Of a DNA stretch of 64,000 nucleotides, positions 1-8,938 are shown in pieces (positions within the stretch are counted from its first letter, which is position 1; each line of letters opens with the position of its first letter). The notes beneath the pieces were generated by a model. The model was not told the origin of the DNA. It was given only the letters and a program-made list of their open reading frames with translations, and ran no database searches. The stretch spans positions 1,169,001-1,233,000 of the forward strand of contig NZ_BLPF01000001.1 of NCBI RefSeq assembly GCF_011764425.1, in the 5' to 3' direction. The DNA comes from Phytohabitans houttuyneae. GTDB lineage: Bacteria; Actinomycetota; Actinomycetes; Mycobacteriales; Micromonosporaceae. The position numbers were made by a program, and so were the translations under genes.

Positions 1-94
1 CCATATCGACGCCTCGACTTCGGAGTTTCGTCGCCTGGAGTCCTTTCGCGGTCACCGCCTCACCCTCCGTGGTCGCCAGCTCAACCCGGGAGCC

Positions 95-192
95 CGCTCC
101 GGCAGATCTTGGCAAGTTGGCGTCGAAATATCGCGCTAACTCACCAAGATCTCGAAGCGCACACCGCCTCCACCAGATCGGCAGTCACCGAC
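95..192 (+). repeat. dispersed repeat X, copy 1
   Basis: A roughly 98-bp segment that is nearly the reverse complement of 53161-53258. Shared words include GCAGATCTTGGCAAGTTGG and GCTAACTCACCAAGATC, then GAAGCGCACACCGCC and CAGTCACCGAC. It has no coding potential. Its edges carry the CCAAGATCT word that also begins repeat Y, so X and Y may be parts of one family. Confidence 0.75.
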
Positions 193-408
193 CGCGACGA
201 CGGCGCCGAACTGCGGGCGGACTCGCGCACTCCCCGCCTCGAAAGATCTGCAGAAGCACGTGCGGGGAAGATCGGGCAGGTGAATCTCGCATCTTGCCTG
301 GTCAATGCCTTGCCCCGTAAGCCGGCCGCTGCGGCGCGGACACCGTGAGCTGGGAAAACCCCGGAAGCTCTCGCACGGCAAGCGATCCCAAACTCCGAAA
401 GTCGAGCG

Positions 409-525
409 ACGCCAACTCACCAAGATCTGCGGGAGCGGGGTGAGCTGGACCGACGCGGAGGGTGAGGCCGCGGGAGCAACGGTCCGGACCACGACGGGCG
501 TCGCGGTAGCTCGCGTCTGCTTCGG
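409..525 (+). repeat. dispersed repeat Y, copy 1
   Basis: About 117 bp matching 53317-53433 in the same orientation. It starts ACGCCAACTCACCA-GATCTG and contains the core GGTGAGGCCGCGGGAGCAAC followed by GGTCCGGACCAC (core 461-513). A third, core-only copy lies at 29815-29866. The core holds the short palindrome GGTCCGGACC. Confidence 0.8.
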
Positions 526-806
526 GTTGCGGTCCAGCTCCCATGCCTCTCAGGTTGACTTGATCAAGGCGGTTGCCTATCCGCTGGCGCGGCTCATGTC
601 CGCGATCGGGCAGTCTGACCGAGCCGCTCCCCGCGGTCAGCCGAGCTCGCGGGTGCAACGCTCTGACCTGCGGGTTAGCGCTTTCCTCGCAATTCGTGGG
701 AGCGCTCCTATTGACCTGGGCCGCTATGTGGTGCGAGTCTCAGAGGGCTCCGGGCGTTAACACAGCCGAAACCCGTTAACGCGGCGGAGTTTTCTTCGAC
801 GGCTTG

Positions 807-820
807 TCGAAGCGCTTCGA
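807..820. promoter_or_regulatory. LacI-type operator O1
   Basis: Perfect 14-bp palindrome TCGAAGCGCTTCGA with the central CG typical of LacI-family operators. It lies 75 nt before the glycosidase start. The identical sequence recurs 55 bp downstream. The likely ligand is the LacI-family protein encoded at 3737-4816 in the same operon. Confidence 0.8.
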
Positions 821-861
821 GCAGACAGACCTCCGCGGATCTCCCCCGCGACGTTGGCTCC

Positions 862-875
862 TCGAAGCGCTTCGA
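862..875. promoter_or_regulatory. LacI-type operator O2
   Basis: Second perfect copy of TCGAAGCGCTTCGA, ending 20 nt before the glycosidase start, where it would block transcription or overlap the transcription start. The 55-bp spacing from O1 is about five helical turns, so two dimers could sit on the same DNA face. Confidence 0.8.
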
Positions 876-894
876 AGTCCATAGAGGACGGGTG

Positions 895-3744
895 ATGGCG
901 ATGACAGAGGCGTTTCGCGACCCCGACCGGCCACTCGCGACGCGGGTGGCCGACCTGCTGGGCCGCCTCAGCCTGGCCGAAAAGGTCGCACTGCTCCACC
1001 AGTACCAAGCGCCGATCCCCCGCCTGGGGATCGGCGCCTTCCGCACCGGCACGGAGGCGCTGCACGGCCTCGCGCGCGTCGGTCCTGCCACCGTGTTTCC
1101 GCAGGCCGTGGGGCTGGCCAGTACGTGGGACACCGACCTGGTCCGCGCGGTCGGCGCGGCCGTCGGTGACGAGGTGCGCGGGTTCCACCACAAGGATCCG
1201 GCCCGGGTCGGGCTCAACGTGTGGGCGCCCGTGGTCAACCCGCTGCGCGACCCGCGCTGGGGCCGCAACGAGGAGGGGTTCGCCGAAGACCCCTGGCTCA
1301 CCGGCGTGATGGGCACGGCCTACGCGTCCGGACTGCGCGGAGACCACCCCGCCTACCTGCGCACCGCGCCGACGCTCAAGCACTTCCTGGGGTACAACAA
1401 CGAGACCGACCGCCACCTCACCTCCAGCAACCTGCCGCCGCGAGTGCTGCACGAGTACGAGCTACCGGCGTTCCGCGCGCCGATCGAGGCGGGCGCGGCG
1501 GTGGCGGCGATGGCCTCGTACAACCTGGTGAACGGGCGACCGGCCCACCTCAGCCCGCTCATCAACAGCGAGCTGCGCCGGTGGACCGGCGGCGAGGTGC
1601 TGGTCGTCAGCGACGCCTCGGCCGCCTCGAACATCGCCGGCGACCAGGGTTACCACGCCGACCACGTGGCGGGGTACGCGGCGGCGGTGCGGGCCGGCAT
1701 CGACAGCTTCACCGAGGACGACGACGACTCGGGGCCTACCGTCACGCGGCTCACCGAGGCGCTGGCGCGCGGACTGCTCGACGAGTCCGATGTGGACCTG
1801 GCCGTGCGGCGGGTGCTGACCACGCGGTTCCGACTCGGTGAGTTCGACCCGGCCGAGCGCAACCCGTACGCGGCGGTGACCGCCGACGTCATCAACTGTG
1901 CCGCGCATCAGGAGCTGGCGCGGGAGGCGGCGCGGCAGTCGATGGTCCTGCTGAAGAACGAGGACGGGCTCCTCCCCCTGCACGGCGGCACCGTCGCGGT
2001 CATCGGGCCGCTCGCCGACACGCTGCACGAAGACTGGTACAGCGGCACGCTTCCCTACGCGGTCACCGCCTACGGCGGGCTGGCCGCGCGCGTGCACGCC
2101 ACCTTCCACGAGGGCGTGGACCGCGTCGCGCTGCGCGGGCCGGACGGCTACGCGTGGGCGGACGACGGGCAGGCCCTGCGGGCGGACGGCGACGCGCCCG
2201 GCCGCCACGCGTGGTTCGACCTCTTCGACTGGGGCGATGGCGTCGTCGCGCTGCGGGCCGTGGCCAACTCCATGCACGTGGGCGCCGACGACAACGGGGT
2301 ACTCGTGAACGACCGCGCCCAGCCCGGCGGCTGGGTGGTGCGCGAGACGTTCCGCTTCGTCGAGCGGGGTGCGGGCCAGGTCGTGCTGCACCACCTCGCG
2401 ACCGGGCGGTACGTGGCGACCGGCGCCGACGGCGTGCTGCGGGCCACCGCGGAGGAGGCGGAGGGCGGTACCCCGTTCACCGTCGAGCTCGTGGCGGACG
2501 GCGCGCGCGACGCCGCGGCGGCCGCCGCCGACGCGGACGTGGCGGTCGTGGTGGTCGGCAACCACCCGATGATCAATGGGCGGGAGACCGAAGACCGCGC
2601 GAGCCTCGCGCTGCCGCCCGCGCAGGAGGCGCTGATCCGCGCGGTGTACGCCGCCAACCCCCGCACGGTGCTCGTGGTGAGCAGCAGCTACCCGTACGGG
2701 ATCGGCTGGGCGGACGAGCACGTGCCGGCGGTGCTGTGGTCCTCGCACGGCGGCCAGGAGTACGGCAACGCGCTCGCCGACGTGCTCCTCGGCGCGGCCG
2801 ACCCGGGCGGGCGGCTGACCCAGACGTGGTACCGGGACGCGGCCGAGCTGCCCGACCTGCTCGACTACGACGTGATCGCCTGCGACGCCACGTACCTGTA
2901 CTACCGCGGCGCGCCGCTGTACCCGTTCGGGCACGGGCTGAGCTACACGACGTTCGCGTACGACGACCTCCAGCTGTCCACTGTGGAGGTCGACGCGGAC
3001 GGCACGGTCGAGGTGTCGGTCGGCGTCACCAACACCGGCGACCGGGCGGGTGCTGAGGTCGTGCAGCTGTACACGCGGCAGCGCCGCTCCTCCGTCAAGC
3101 AGCCGCTGCGCCAGCTCCGCGGGTTCCAGAAGATCGCGCTGGAGCCCGGCGAGCGTGCCACCGTCAGCTTCACGCTGCGGGCCGCGGACCTCTCGTTCTG
3201 GGATGTCACGCGCGGCGCGCGGGTGGTGGAGACCGCTCGCCACACCGTCCAGATCGGACGGTCCAGTGCGGACATCGCGCTTACCGCGACGCTCGCGGTG
3301 CGCGGCGAGGAGGTCGGCCCCCACCGCCCGCTCGACCGTCCCCTGTGGGCGGTTGACCACGACGACTACGCCGGCACCGTGCTGCTCGACGACGAGCCGC
3401 GCCGCGTGGACGCGGTGGGCGCGTCCGAGCCGGCCGGCTGGATCGGCTTCCAGCGGGTCGACTTCGGTGCGGGCGCGGAGACGGTCGCGGCGCGGGTCAC
3501 GAGCCGCACGCGGGAGGCGGCCGGCGCCCGCGTCACGCTGCGCCTCGACGACCCCCTGTCTGGGCCGGTGGCCGGCAGCATCGTCGTGCCCACCGCAAAC
3601 GGCCGCCACGACTGGGTCGAGGTGCGCGCGCCGGTGAGCGGCGCGCGTGGCGTGCGGGACCTCTACCTGTCGTTCGAGGCACCAGGCGCTACGGTGAGCT
3701 GTCTGACGTTCACCAGTGGCGGGATGGAGGCGTCGAGTGACTGA
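895..3744 (+). CDS. glycoside hydrolase family 3 (beta-xylosidase/beta-glucosidase type)
   Basis: 949-residue GH3 enzyme that would hydrolyse terminal beta-linked sugars from oligosaccharides. Order: N-terminal GH3 barrel (NVWAPVVNPLRDPRWGRNEE near 110-130; nucleophile Asp about 240 in VVSDASAAS), the alpha/beta sandwich (DVAVVVVGNHP, GRETEDRASL), an inserted beta-trefoil/fascin-like stretch of about 90 residues (FRFVERGAG, HLATGRYVATG), a fibronectin III-like domain (GVTNTGDRAGAEVVQLY) and a C-terminal CBM6-like domain (FQRVDFGAGA, GVRDLYLSF). No signal peptide is seen, so it probably acts inside the cell on imported oligosaccharides. ATG 895 is chosen because GAGGA lies 6 nt upstream; GTG 892 and ATG 901 are alternatives. 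It overlaps the lacI-type gene by 8 nt. The exact substrate cannot be read from sequence. Confidence 0.92.
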   Translation: MAMTEAFRDPDRPLATRVADLLGRLSLAEKVALLHQYQAPIPRLGIGAFRTGTEALHGLARVGPATVFPQAVGLASTWDTDLVRAVGAAVGDEVRGFHHKDPARVGLNVWAPVVNPLRDPRWGRNEEGFAEDPWLTGVMGTAYASGLRGDHPAYLRTAPTLKHFLGYNNETDRHLTSSNLPPRVLHEYELPAFRAPIEAGAAVAAMASYNLVNGRPAHLSPLINSELRRWTGGEVLVVSDASAASNIAGDQGYHADHVAGYAAAVRAGIDSFTEDDDDSGPTVTRLTEALARGLLDESDVDLAVRRVLTTRFRLGEFDPAERNPYAAVTADVINCAAHQELAREAARQSMVLLKNEDGLLPLHGGTVAVIGPLADTLHEDWYSGTLPYAVTAYGGLAARVHATFHEGVDRVALRGPDGYAWADDGQALRADGDAPGRHAWFDLFDWGDGVVALRAVANSMHVGADDNGVLVNDRAQPGGWVVRETFRFVERGAGQVVLHHLATGRYVATGADGVLRATAEEAEGGTPFTVELVADGARDAAAAAADADVAVVVVGNHPMINGRETEDRASLALPPAQEALIRAVYAANPRTVLVVSSSYPYGIGWADEHVPAVLWSSHGGQEYGNALADVLLGAADPGGRLTQTWYRDAAELPDLLDYDVIACDATYLYYRGAPLYPFGHGLSYTTFAYDDLQLSTVEVDADGTVEVSVGVTNTGDRAGAEVVQLYTRQRRSSVKQPLRQLRGFQKIALEPGERATVSFTLRAADLSFWDVTRGARVVETARHTVQIGRSSADIALTATLAVRGEEVGPHRPLDRPLWAVDHDDYAGTVLLDDEPRRVDAVGASEPAGWIGFQRVDFGAGAETVAARVTSRTREAAGARVTLRLDDPLSGPVAGSIVVPTANGRHDWVEVRAPVSGARGVRDLYLSFEAPGATVSCLTFTSGGMEASSD

Positions 3745-4816
3745 ACACGGTGGCGCCAAGCGCGCCGACATGGTCACCATCACCGATGTGGCCAGGCACG
3801 CGGGCGTCGCGGTGAGCACCGTGTCGTACGTGTTGAGTGGCAAGCGGGCCATCTCCGCGACCACGCGGCAGCGCGTGCTGGCCAGCATCCGCGCGCTCGG
3901 CTACCACCCGAACGCGGGCGCGCGGGCCCTCGCCAGCAAGCGGGCCAACGTGATCGCGCTCGTGCTGCCGCTGCGCTCGGGCATGCACCTGCCGGTGCTG
4001 ATGCAGTTCGCGACGGCGGTGGTGACGACGGCCCGCCAGTTCGACCACGACGTGCTGCTGGTGACCGCCGACGAGGGCCCGGCCGGGCTGCGGCGGATCG
4101 CGGCCAGCGCGATGGTCGACGGCATCGTGCTGATGGACGTGGAGATGCACGACCCGCGCGTGCCGCTGCTGCGCGACCTGGAGCGGCCGAGCGTGCTCAT
4201 CGGCTTTCCCGCCGAGGCGGAAAACCTCACCTGCGTCGACCTCGACTTCTACCGTGCCGGCGCCTCCTGCGTCGACCACCTCGCCTCGCTGGGCCACCGC
4301 GAGATCGCGCTGCTGGGCGCGCCCGCGGTGGTGTACGAGCGGGACACCGGCTTCGCGCACCGCACGCGGGCCGGCTTCACCGAGACCGCCGAGCGGTACG
4401 GGATCACGGCGACCGCCCAGCCGTGCGAGGAGAGCTTCGACGCGGTGCGGCAGGAGCTCGCCGGCCTGCTCGACCGCCAACCCCGCCTCACCGGCATCGT
4501 GGTGCACAACGAGGCGGCCGTGGCGCACCTGCTCGCCGCGCTCCCGCTGCTCGGGCGGCAGGTGCCGCACGACATCTCGGTGATGGCGATCTGCCCGGAC
4601 GAGGTGGCCGAGCGGGCCAGCCCCGCGCTCACGTCGGTGCTCATCCCCGCCGAAGACGTGGGGCACCAGGCGGTCACGCTGCTCATGCGCAAGCTGGAGG
4701 GTCAGCAGGTGCCGGCCGCTACGCTGCTCGACCCGCGGCTGACCGTGCGCGCATCCACCTCAGCCGTAGATCCCGATTCAACCCCAATCGGTGCAAACAC
4801 TGCTGTAATGGGGTAA
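3737..4816 (+). CDS. LacI-family transcriptional regulator
   Basis: 359-residue repressor. The N-terminal helix-turn-helix and hinge are typical (VTITDVARHAGVAVSTVSYV, then GYHPNAGARALASKR), followed by a periplasmic-binding-protein-like sensor domain. GTG 3737 is preferred: GGAGG sits 6 nt upstream, and it overlaps the glycosidase stop by 8 nt, implying coupled translation. It very likely binds the two TCGAAGCGCTTCGA palindromes upstream of the glycosidase and so controls its own operon. The inducer is unknown, presumably a sugar released by the glycosidase. Confidence 0.93.
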   Translation: MTEHGGAKRADMVTITDVARHAGVAVSTVSYVLSGKRAISATTRQRVLASIRALGYHPNAGARALASKRANVIALVLPLRSGMHLPVLMQFATAVVTTARQFDHDVLLVTADEGPAGLRRIAASAMVDGIVLMDVEMHDPRVPLLRDLERPSVLIGFPAEAENLTCVDLDFYRAGASCVDHLASLGHREIALLGAPAVVYERDTGFAHRTRAGFTETAERYGITATAQPCEESFDAVRQELAGLLDRQPRLTGIVVHNEAAVAHLLAALPLLGRQVPHDISVMAICPDEVAERASPALTSVLIPAEDVGHQAVTLLMRKLEGQQVPAATLLDPRLTVRASTSAVDPDSTPIGANTAVMG

Positions 4817-5400
4817 TGGAAGACGCGCGTTCGCTGGTACCCCGAGCCCCTTGGTGGCTGTTTCTGGTCACCGGCATCCTGTGGATCGTCTTCGCCTGGA
4901 TCGTGCTCCGCTTTGACAACGCCTCGGTGGCGGCGGTCTCGGTCCTGGCCGGCCTTGTCGTGCTCTTCGCGGCCGCGTCGGAGCTGATGATGGCCTTCCT
5001 CGCGCCCGGCTGGCGGTGGCTGCACGCGCTGCTCGCCGTGCTCTTCGCCATCACCGGCATCGTCATCCTCTTCCGCCCCGGCACCGGCTTCGCGTGGCTG
5101 GCCGCGTTCGTCGGCTGGTACCTGCTCATCAAGGGCTTCTTCGACGTCGTGACGGGCTTCGCCACCAAGTCGGAAAACGAGGCCTGGTGGCTGTCCGTCC
5201 TGGTCGGCGTCGTGGAGATCCTGCTCGGCTTCTGGGCGGCCGGCAGCTGGGTACGGTCGGCGTTTCTGCTTGTCGCGCTGGTAGCCGGGGTGGCACTCGC
5301 GCACGGCGTCGCGGACATCGTGCTCGCCTTCCGCCTGCGCGGCAACACCTCCCGATTCACCGGCCGAGGTGCGGCGGCGCCCGGCCCGGCGGCCCCCTAA
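4816..5400 (+). CDS. HdeD/DUF308-family membrane protein
   Basis: 194 residues with about six hydrophobic helices (e.g. WWLFLVTGILWIVFAWIVL, VSVLAGLVVLFAAASELMM) arranged as in HdeD/DUF308 proteins, which E. coli uses in acid resistance. The start codon shares one base with the lacI-type stop (TAATG), so the three genes form one operon. Why a sugar-hydrolase operon carries it is unclear; it may only be co-transcribed. Confidence 0.8.
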   Translation: MEDARSLVPRAPWWLFLVTGILWIVFAWIVLRFDNASVAAVSVLAGLVVLFAAASELMMAFLAPGWRWLHALLAVLFAITGIVILFRPGTGFAWLAAFVGWYLLIKGFFDVVTGFATKSENEAWWLSVLVGVVEILLGFWAAGSWVRSAFLLVALVAGVALAHGVADIVLAFRLRGNTSRFTGRGAAAPGPAAP

Positions 5401-5437
5401 TCCCGCCAGGCGCGGCCGGTCACGCACCTGACCAACG

Positions 5438-5475
5438 CCGCGGCGGTCCGCGATTCGATCTCCGGACCGCCGCGG
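5438..5475 (+). terminator. hairpin after the hdeD-like gene
   Basis: Perfect 13-bp inverted repeat, CCGCGGCGGTCCG (5438-5450) against CGGACCGCCGCGG (5463-5475), with a 12-nt loop. It lies 38 nt after the stop codon. No U-tract follows, as is usual for terminators in high-GC actinomycetes. Confidence 0.65.
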
Positions 5476-5497
5476 CCTCCATTCCGCGCCAGCGGCT

Positions 5498-5535
5498 GAC
5501 CGCATGCTCCCGCGGGCACCGCTGCGGTCCGCGGC
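5498..5535 (+). repeat. dispersed repeat C, short copy
   Basis: Starts GACCGCATGCTCCCGCGGGC and continues ACCGCTGCGGTC. The same sequence opens longer copies at about 52540-52640 and, inverted, at about 63100-63205. The internal CCCGCGGG and the GACCGCA/TGCGGTC ends make it hairpin-forming. Confidence 0.7.
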
Positions 5536-5556
5536 CCAAGCCCGAGCCATCCGGTG

Positions 5557-5616
5557 TTGATCAGGGACCGGGTGGGCGTGTCGCACGGCGCGCCGCCCCA
5601 TCTACTCCCTGATCAA
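5557..5616. repeat. 60-bp dyad repeat B, copy 1
   Basis: Inverted ends TTGATCAGGGA and TCCCTGATCAA enclose GGTGGGCGTGTCG and GGCG-rich DNA. It sits between the convergent hdeD-like gene and the 445-residue gene, so it may act as a two-way terminator. Near-identical 60-bp copies lie at 9351-9410 and 40475-40534. Confidence 0.8.
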
Positions 5617-5626
5617 CCGCCGGGGG

Positions 5627-6964
5627 TCAGCGCGCCAGCTGCCAGCAGGCGTCGCGCGTGATGGCCAGGTGGTCCGGGTCCAGGCCGGCGAAGAGCCAGG
5701 TGTAGCGGTCGGCGGGCGGGCGCACCGGCGCGTCGCGGATCTCGGTGAGCGGGCCGCCGACGGCCGGGCCGACCTTGACCAGCGCGAGGCCGGCTTCGAA
5801 CGCGGGCAGGGAGTCGGCGTCGATCACCTCCCGCGCACGGGCCCGGAGGTCGGCGGCGTGCAGGAGCCCCTCGCCGTCCGGCACGAGCGTGAGGCCGTCG
5901 GGGCGGCCGCGGCGGCCGGAGGCCATGAGGTTGGCGAAAAGGGTCAGGCAGGTGTGCCGGACGATGTCCGCGTGGCCGGCCGGCAGCTGTGCGAACACCG
6001 GGACCAGCCGGCTCGCCACCTCGACGGGCCGGGGGCGGCCGCCCGCGTCGGGCGCCTTGTCGAGCAGGCCGCGCAGGCGTTCGGCGGCGATGGTCACGCC
6101 GATGAGCGCCTCACAACCCGTGACGAGCGGCGTGGGCACCAGGAACTCGACCGCCGCGCGCGCCGCCTCCCGGCCCTCGGGCACCGGGCGGGTGTCGGGC
6201 GCCCCGTCCGGCCGGACGGGTGCGGCGGGCGGCTCGGCGTGTGGGTGCCAGACCACGCTCGCGTACCACTCTCGCGGCTCGCCCTCACCCGGCCTGGACG
6301 TGAACAGCGTGACGCTGCCGCCGCCACCGTCGCGCCACAGCGTGTACCGCACGACGCCCGGCGGGCCGTCGAAGGTCAGCGAGCGGGGCACCGACCCGAA
6401 CACGCAGCCGTAGTCGCCCAGCTGGCCCAGGTAGCCCGTGAGCGGGCCGCCCGAGCGCCGCCAGGCCGCGTGCTCGGCCACGCCGTCGCGCTGCCGCTGG
6501 GCCAGGACGAGCGTGGCGTCCTCGGGCACCGGAAAGCCTTCCGGGAAGCCGGGAGGCAGTCCACGATCGTCCAGCTTGGACAGTTGCTCCATTCCACTGT
6601 AGAGGTCGGCGGCCCCGTCGTAGGGGAACGGTGGCTCGGGCCGCCGCCGGGGGCTCAGCCGCCCGTCGACCCCGGCCTGCGCCAGCCGGTCCAGGATGAT
6701 GCGGACGACCAGCGCCGAATACCGGACCTCGTCCCGCATGTCGAGGTGCAGCACCGCCACGCCGTCCTCGTCGAGCACCGCGCACCAGGCGGCCATCGAC
6801 GCGTCCGGCTCGTACGGGCTGCGGATGTCACCGATCTCCGCCGCGGCGGCGCGCAGTGCTCCGGCGGCCGCGGCCGGGTCGCTCGCGTCGTACACGGCGA
6901 GGGCGGTCGCGGATGCGTTGGCGGCCACGTACTCGACAAGCGATGGCTCGTCCGCGTGCGGCAT
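5627..6964 (-). CDS. hypothetical protein, 445 aa
   Basis: I do not recognise a family. The protein is acidic to neutral and soluble, with no signal peptide or membrane helix. The N-terminal 150 residues look like a compact domain (MAAWCAVLDEDGVAVLHLDM). The middle has a YLGQLGDYGCVFGSVPRS segment and a WRDGGGGSVTLFTSRPGE strand-rich stretch. The C-terminal 150 residues are helical (TLFANLMASGRRGRPDGLTL). ATG 6964 is the only good start. It is transcribed alone, with the 60-bp dyad repeat just past its stop. Confidence 0.6.
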   Translation of the reverse strand: MPHADEPSLVEYVAANASATALAVYDASDPAAAAGALRAAAAEIGDIRSPYEPDASMAAWCAVLDEDGVAVLHLDMRDEVRYSALVVRIILDRLAQAGVDGRLSPRRRPEPPFPYDGAADLYSGMEQLSKLDDRGLPPGFPEGFPVPEDATLVLAQRQRDGVAEHAAWRRSGGPLTGYLGQLGDYGCVFGSVPRSLTFDGPPGVVRYTLWRDGGGGSVTLFTSRPGEGEPREWYASVVWHPHAEPPAAPVRPDGAPDTRPVPEGREAARAAVEFLVPTPLVTGCEALIGVTIAAERLRGLLDKAPDAGGRPRPVEVASRLVPVFAQLPAGHADIVRHTCLTLFANLMASGRRGRPDGLTLVPDGEGLLHAADLRARAREVIDADSLPAFEAGLALVKVGPAVGGPLTEIRDAPVRPPADRYTWLFAGLDPDHLAITRDACWQLAR

Positions 6965-7024
6965 GGCGCCGATGCTCCCACAGATCGCCGGCGCCCGACG
7001 TCCCGCCCGGGCCGGGCGGCGGGA

Positions 7025-7782
7025 TCACAGGATGTCGCGGCGCCGGCCCACGACCGCGGCCACCGTGGCGAGCGCCAGTGCGTACCCCGTCCACAGCAGC
7101 ACCGCCAACCACGCCGGCGGCAGCCCGCCCGCGGCGGTGCCCGCGCTCTCGGCCGCTCCCCCGCTGATCGCCACGCGCAGGCCGGTCAGCGAATACCGCT
7201 GGTATCCGTCGACGAGGCTCGTCACGACCGGCTCGATGACGAAGAGCACGAACAGCGCGGCCGACACCGCGACCACCTGGCTGCGGATCAGCGCGCCGAA
7301 CGCCGCGCCCAGCATCGCCGACAGCGCCGCGAAGCAGACGCCGCCCACGAGGATGCCGGCCACCCGCGCGGCGGACAGGGTCACCGGCACGTCGCGCGCG
7401 GCGAGCAGCGGGAAGCTCACCGCGGCGGTGGCGGCCACGCTCGCGACGCCCATCAGCGCGCCGGCCGCGGTGTTCGCGAGGATCTGGGCGACCGTCACGC
7501 GCAGCCGGTCGGGGTTGGTGAGCAGGGTGGGGAGGATCGTGCCGTGCCGGTACTCCCCGCGGTCGTCACGATGCCCAGCAGCAGTGCCAAAATGCCGGCC
7601 ACGATGCCGCCCGAGGAGAGCACGAGCCGGCCACCGACGTCGCCGCCGATGTCCGATGTGGAGCTGAGCAGCACGATCAGCGCGGCCATCAGCACGCTGA
7701 GCCCGACCGAGACGGCCAGCAGCGCCGGAACGACCCGGGTGGTGCGCAGCTTGAGCAGCTCCGCGGCGACCTGCCTGCTCAT
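7025..7782 (-). CDS. ABC-2 type permease (frameshifted in this sequence)
   Basis: Membrane subunit of the exporter whose ATPase is just upstream; ATG 7782 overlaps the ATPase stop (ATGA). The first frame runs to LLGIVTTAG and then turns to nonsense at the GGGG run (7555-7558 on the + strand). One extra G gives TTAGEYRHGTILPTLL and joins perfectly to the second frame (VTVAQILANTAAGALMG), restoring about 252 residues with six helices. TAGEYRHGT is the usual motif after the second helix in this permease family. The gap is therefore probably a sequencing error. Confidence 0.85.
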
Positions 7783-8675
7783 CGGTCGGCCTCCCCCGTG
7801 ACGTGCAGGAAGATGTCCTCCAGCGTGCGGGGATGCGCGGCCATCTCGTAGATGGCGATGCGGTGCTCCGCCGCCGTCGCGCCGACCGACTCGGCGGTCG
7901 TCCGGTGCGCGACGAGCCACCCGGGCCCGTCCCCCGTCGCCGTCACGCCGCGCGCCGCCAGTGCCTCGGACAACCGCCCGGGGTCGGCGCTGCGCACCCG
8001 CACCGGGGCGCCGGCCGCGGCGGTCAGCTCGGCCACCGGACCCTGCGCGACAAGCCGCCCCTTGTGCAGCACCAGGACCTCGTCGACCACCTGGGCGACC
8101 TCGGACAGCACGTGGCTGGAGACGAGGACGGTGCGCCCCTCGTCGCGGCGGTCGCGCAGAAAGTCGCGGAGCCAGCGGATGCCCTGCGGGTCCAGGCCGT
8201 TGGCGGGCTCGTCGAGGACGAGGACGCGCGGGTCGCCGAGCAGCGCCGTGGCGAGGCTGAGGCGCTGCCGCATGCCCAGCGAATAGCCACGAACCCGCCG
8301 GCCGGCCGCCTCGCCGAGCCCGACCAGGCGCAGCAGCGCGTCGACACGGCTCCGCGCCACGCCCGCGGCCCGGGCGAAGACCCGCAGGTGGTCGCGGCCG
8401 GTGCGGCCGGGGTGGAACTGCGCCGCGTCGAGCACCGCGCCGATCACGCGGGCCGGGTCGGGCAGAGCCGCGTACGGCCGGCCCTCCACCGTCGCGCGTC
8501 CCGCAGTCGGCGTGGTGAGGCCGAGCAGGGTGCGCAGCGTGGTGGTCTTTCCGGAGCCGTTGGGCCCGAGGAACCCGACGATGCTTCCCCGCGGCACCGC
8601 GAAGCTCAGCCCGTCGACGGCGACCGTCCGGCCGAACCGCTTGGTGAGCGAGTCGACCTCGATCACCGCGTCCAC
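7779..8675 (-). CDS. ABC transporter ATP-binding protein
   Basis: 298-residue ATPase of a DrrA/CcmA-like exporter. Walker A GPNGSGKTT, signature YSLGMRQRLSLA, Walker B RVLVLDEPANGLDP and switch His in VLVSSHVLSEV are intact. A C-terminal extension of about 80 residues (PVRVRSADPGRL to HPRTLEDIFLHVTG) is typical of antibiotic or lantibiotic exporters. GTG 8675 is chosen because AGGAGG lies about 10 nt upstream; it overlaps the preceding small gene by 13 nt. It pairs with the permease that follows; substrate unknown. Confidence 0.9.
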   Translation of the reverse strand: MDAVIEVDSLTKRFGRTVAVDGLSFAVPRGSIVGFLGPNGSGKTTTLRTLLGLTTPTAGRATVEGRPYAALPDPARVIGAVLDAAQFHPGRTGRDHLRVFARAAGVARSRVDALLRLVGLGEAAGRRVRGYSLGMRQRLSLATALLGDPRVLVLDEPANGLDPQGIRWLRDFLRDRRDEGRTVLVSSHVLSEVAQVVDEVLVLHKGRLVAQGPVAELTAAAGAPVRVRSADPGRLSEALAARGVTATGDGPGWLVAHRTTAESVGATAAEHRIAIYEMAAHPRTLEDIFLHVTGEADR

Positions 8676-8938
8676 GGCTCTTCCACCTCCTTGAGGAGCC
8701 GCTCCAGCGCGCCCGTGCGCTCGCGCAGCTCCGCCAGGTCGGCCTGCATCGTCTCCAGCCGCTGCGCGGTCTCGCGCTGGGTGGCGGCGGCCTGCTCGGC
8801 GAGCGTCCGGTACGCCTGCTCGCGCGCCACCGACTGGCGCGCCCGCCACGTGGCACCGAGCTGGACGATCACCACGACGAGGATGACCAGCAGGAAAATG
8901 ATCGCCAGGGCGCCCATCACCGTTTCTTGCCAGGTCAT
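8663..8938 (-). CDS. small one-helix membrane protein with coiled coil
   Basis: 91 residues: one N-terminal membrane helix (GALAIIFLLVILVVVIVQLG), then a charged heptad-like coiled coil (YRTLAEQAAATQRETAQRLE to LERLLKEVEEPW). ATG 8938 overlaps the ArsR-type stop (ATGA), and its 3' end overlaps the ATPase start. No family recognised. It could be an accessory or sensor subunit of the exporter, or could pass membrane state to the regulator. Confidence 0.7.
   Translation of the reverse strand: MTWQETVMGALAIIFLLVILVVVIVQLGATWRARQSVAREQAYRTLAEQAAATQRETAQRLETMQADLAELRERTGALERLLKEVEEPWTR

Larger units (their letters stand above)
1..806. other. non-coding repeat-rich stretch
   Basis: No convincing gene is visible here; the open frames on both strands lack family similarity and ribosome sites. 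The stretch holds one copy each of two dispersed repeats (X at about 95-192, Y at about 409-525) that recur near 53.2-53.4 kb. From about 530 to 800 I see nothing recognisable except the approach to the glycosidase promoter. Confidence 0.6.

Noticed and set aside
136-492. Short proteins encoded by repeat X/Y
   Set aside because: Frames are not conserved between copies (stops and shifts differ); the DNA, not a peptide, is conserved.
1462-3888. 808-residue minus-strand frame opposite the glycosidase
   Set aside because: Typical high-GC antisense artefact, His/Arg/Val-rich, no motif; the + strand carries an obvious GH3 enzyme.
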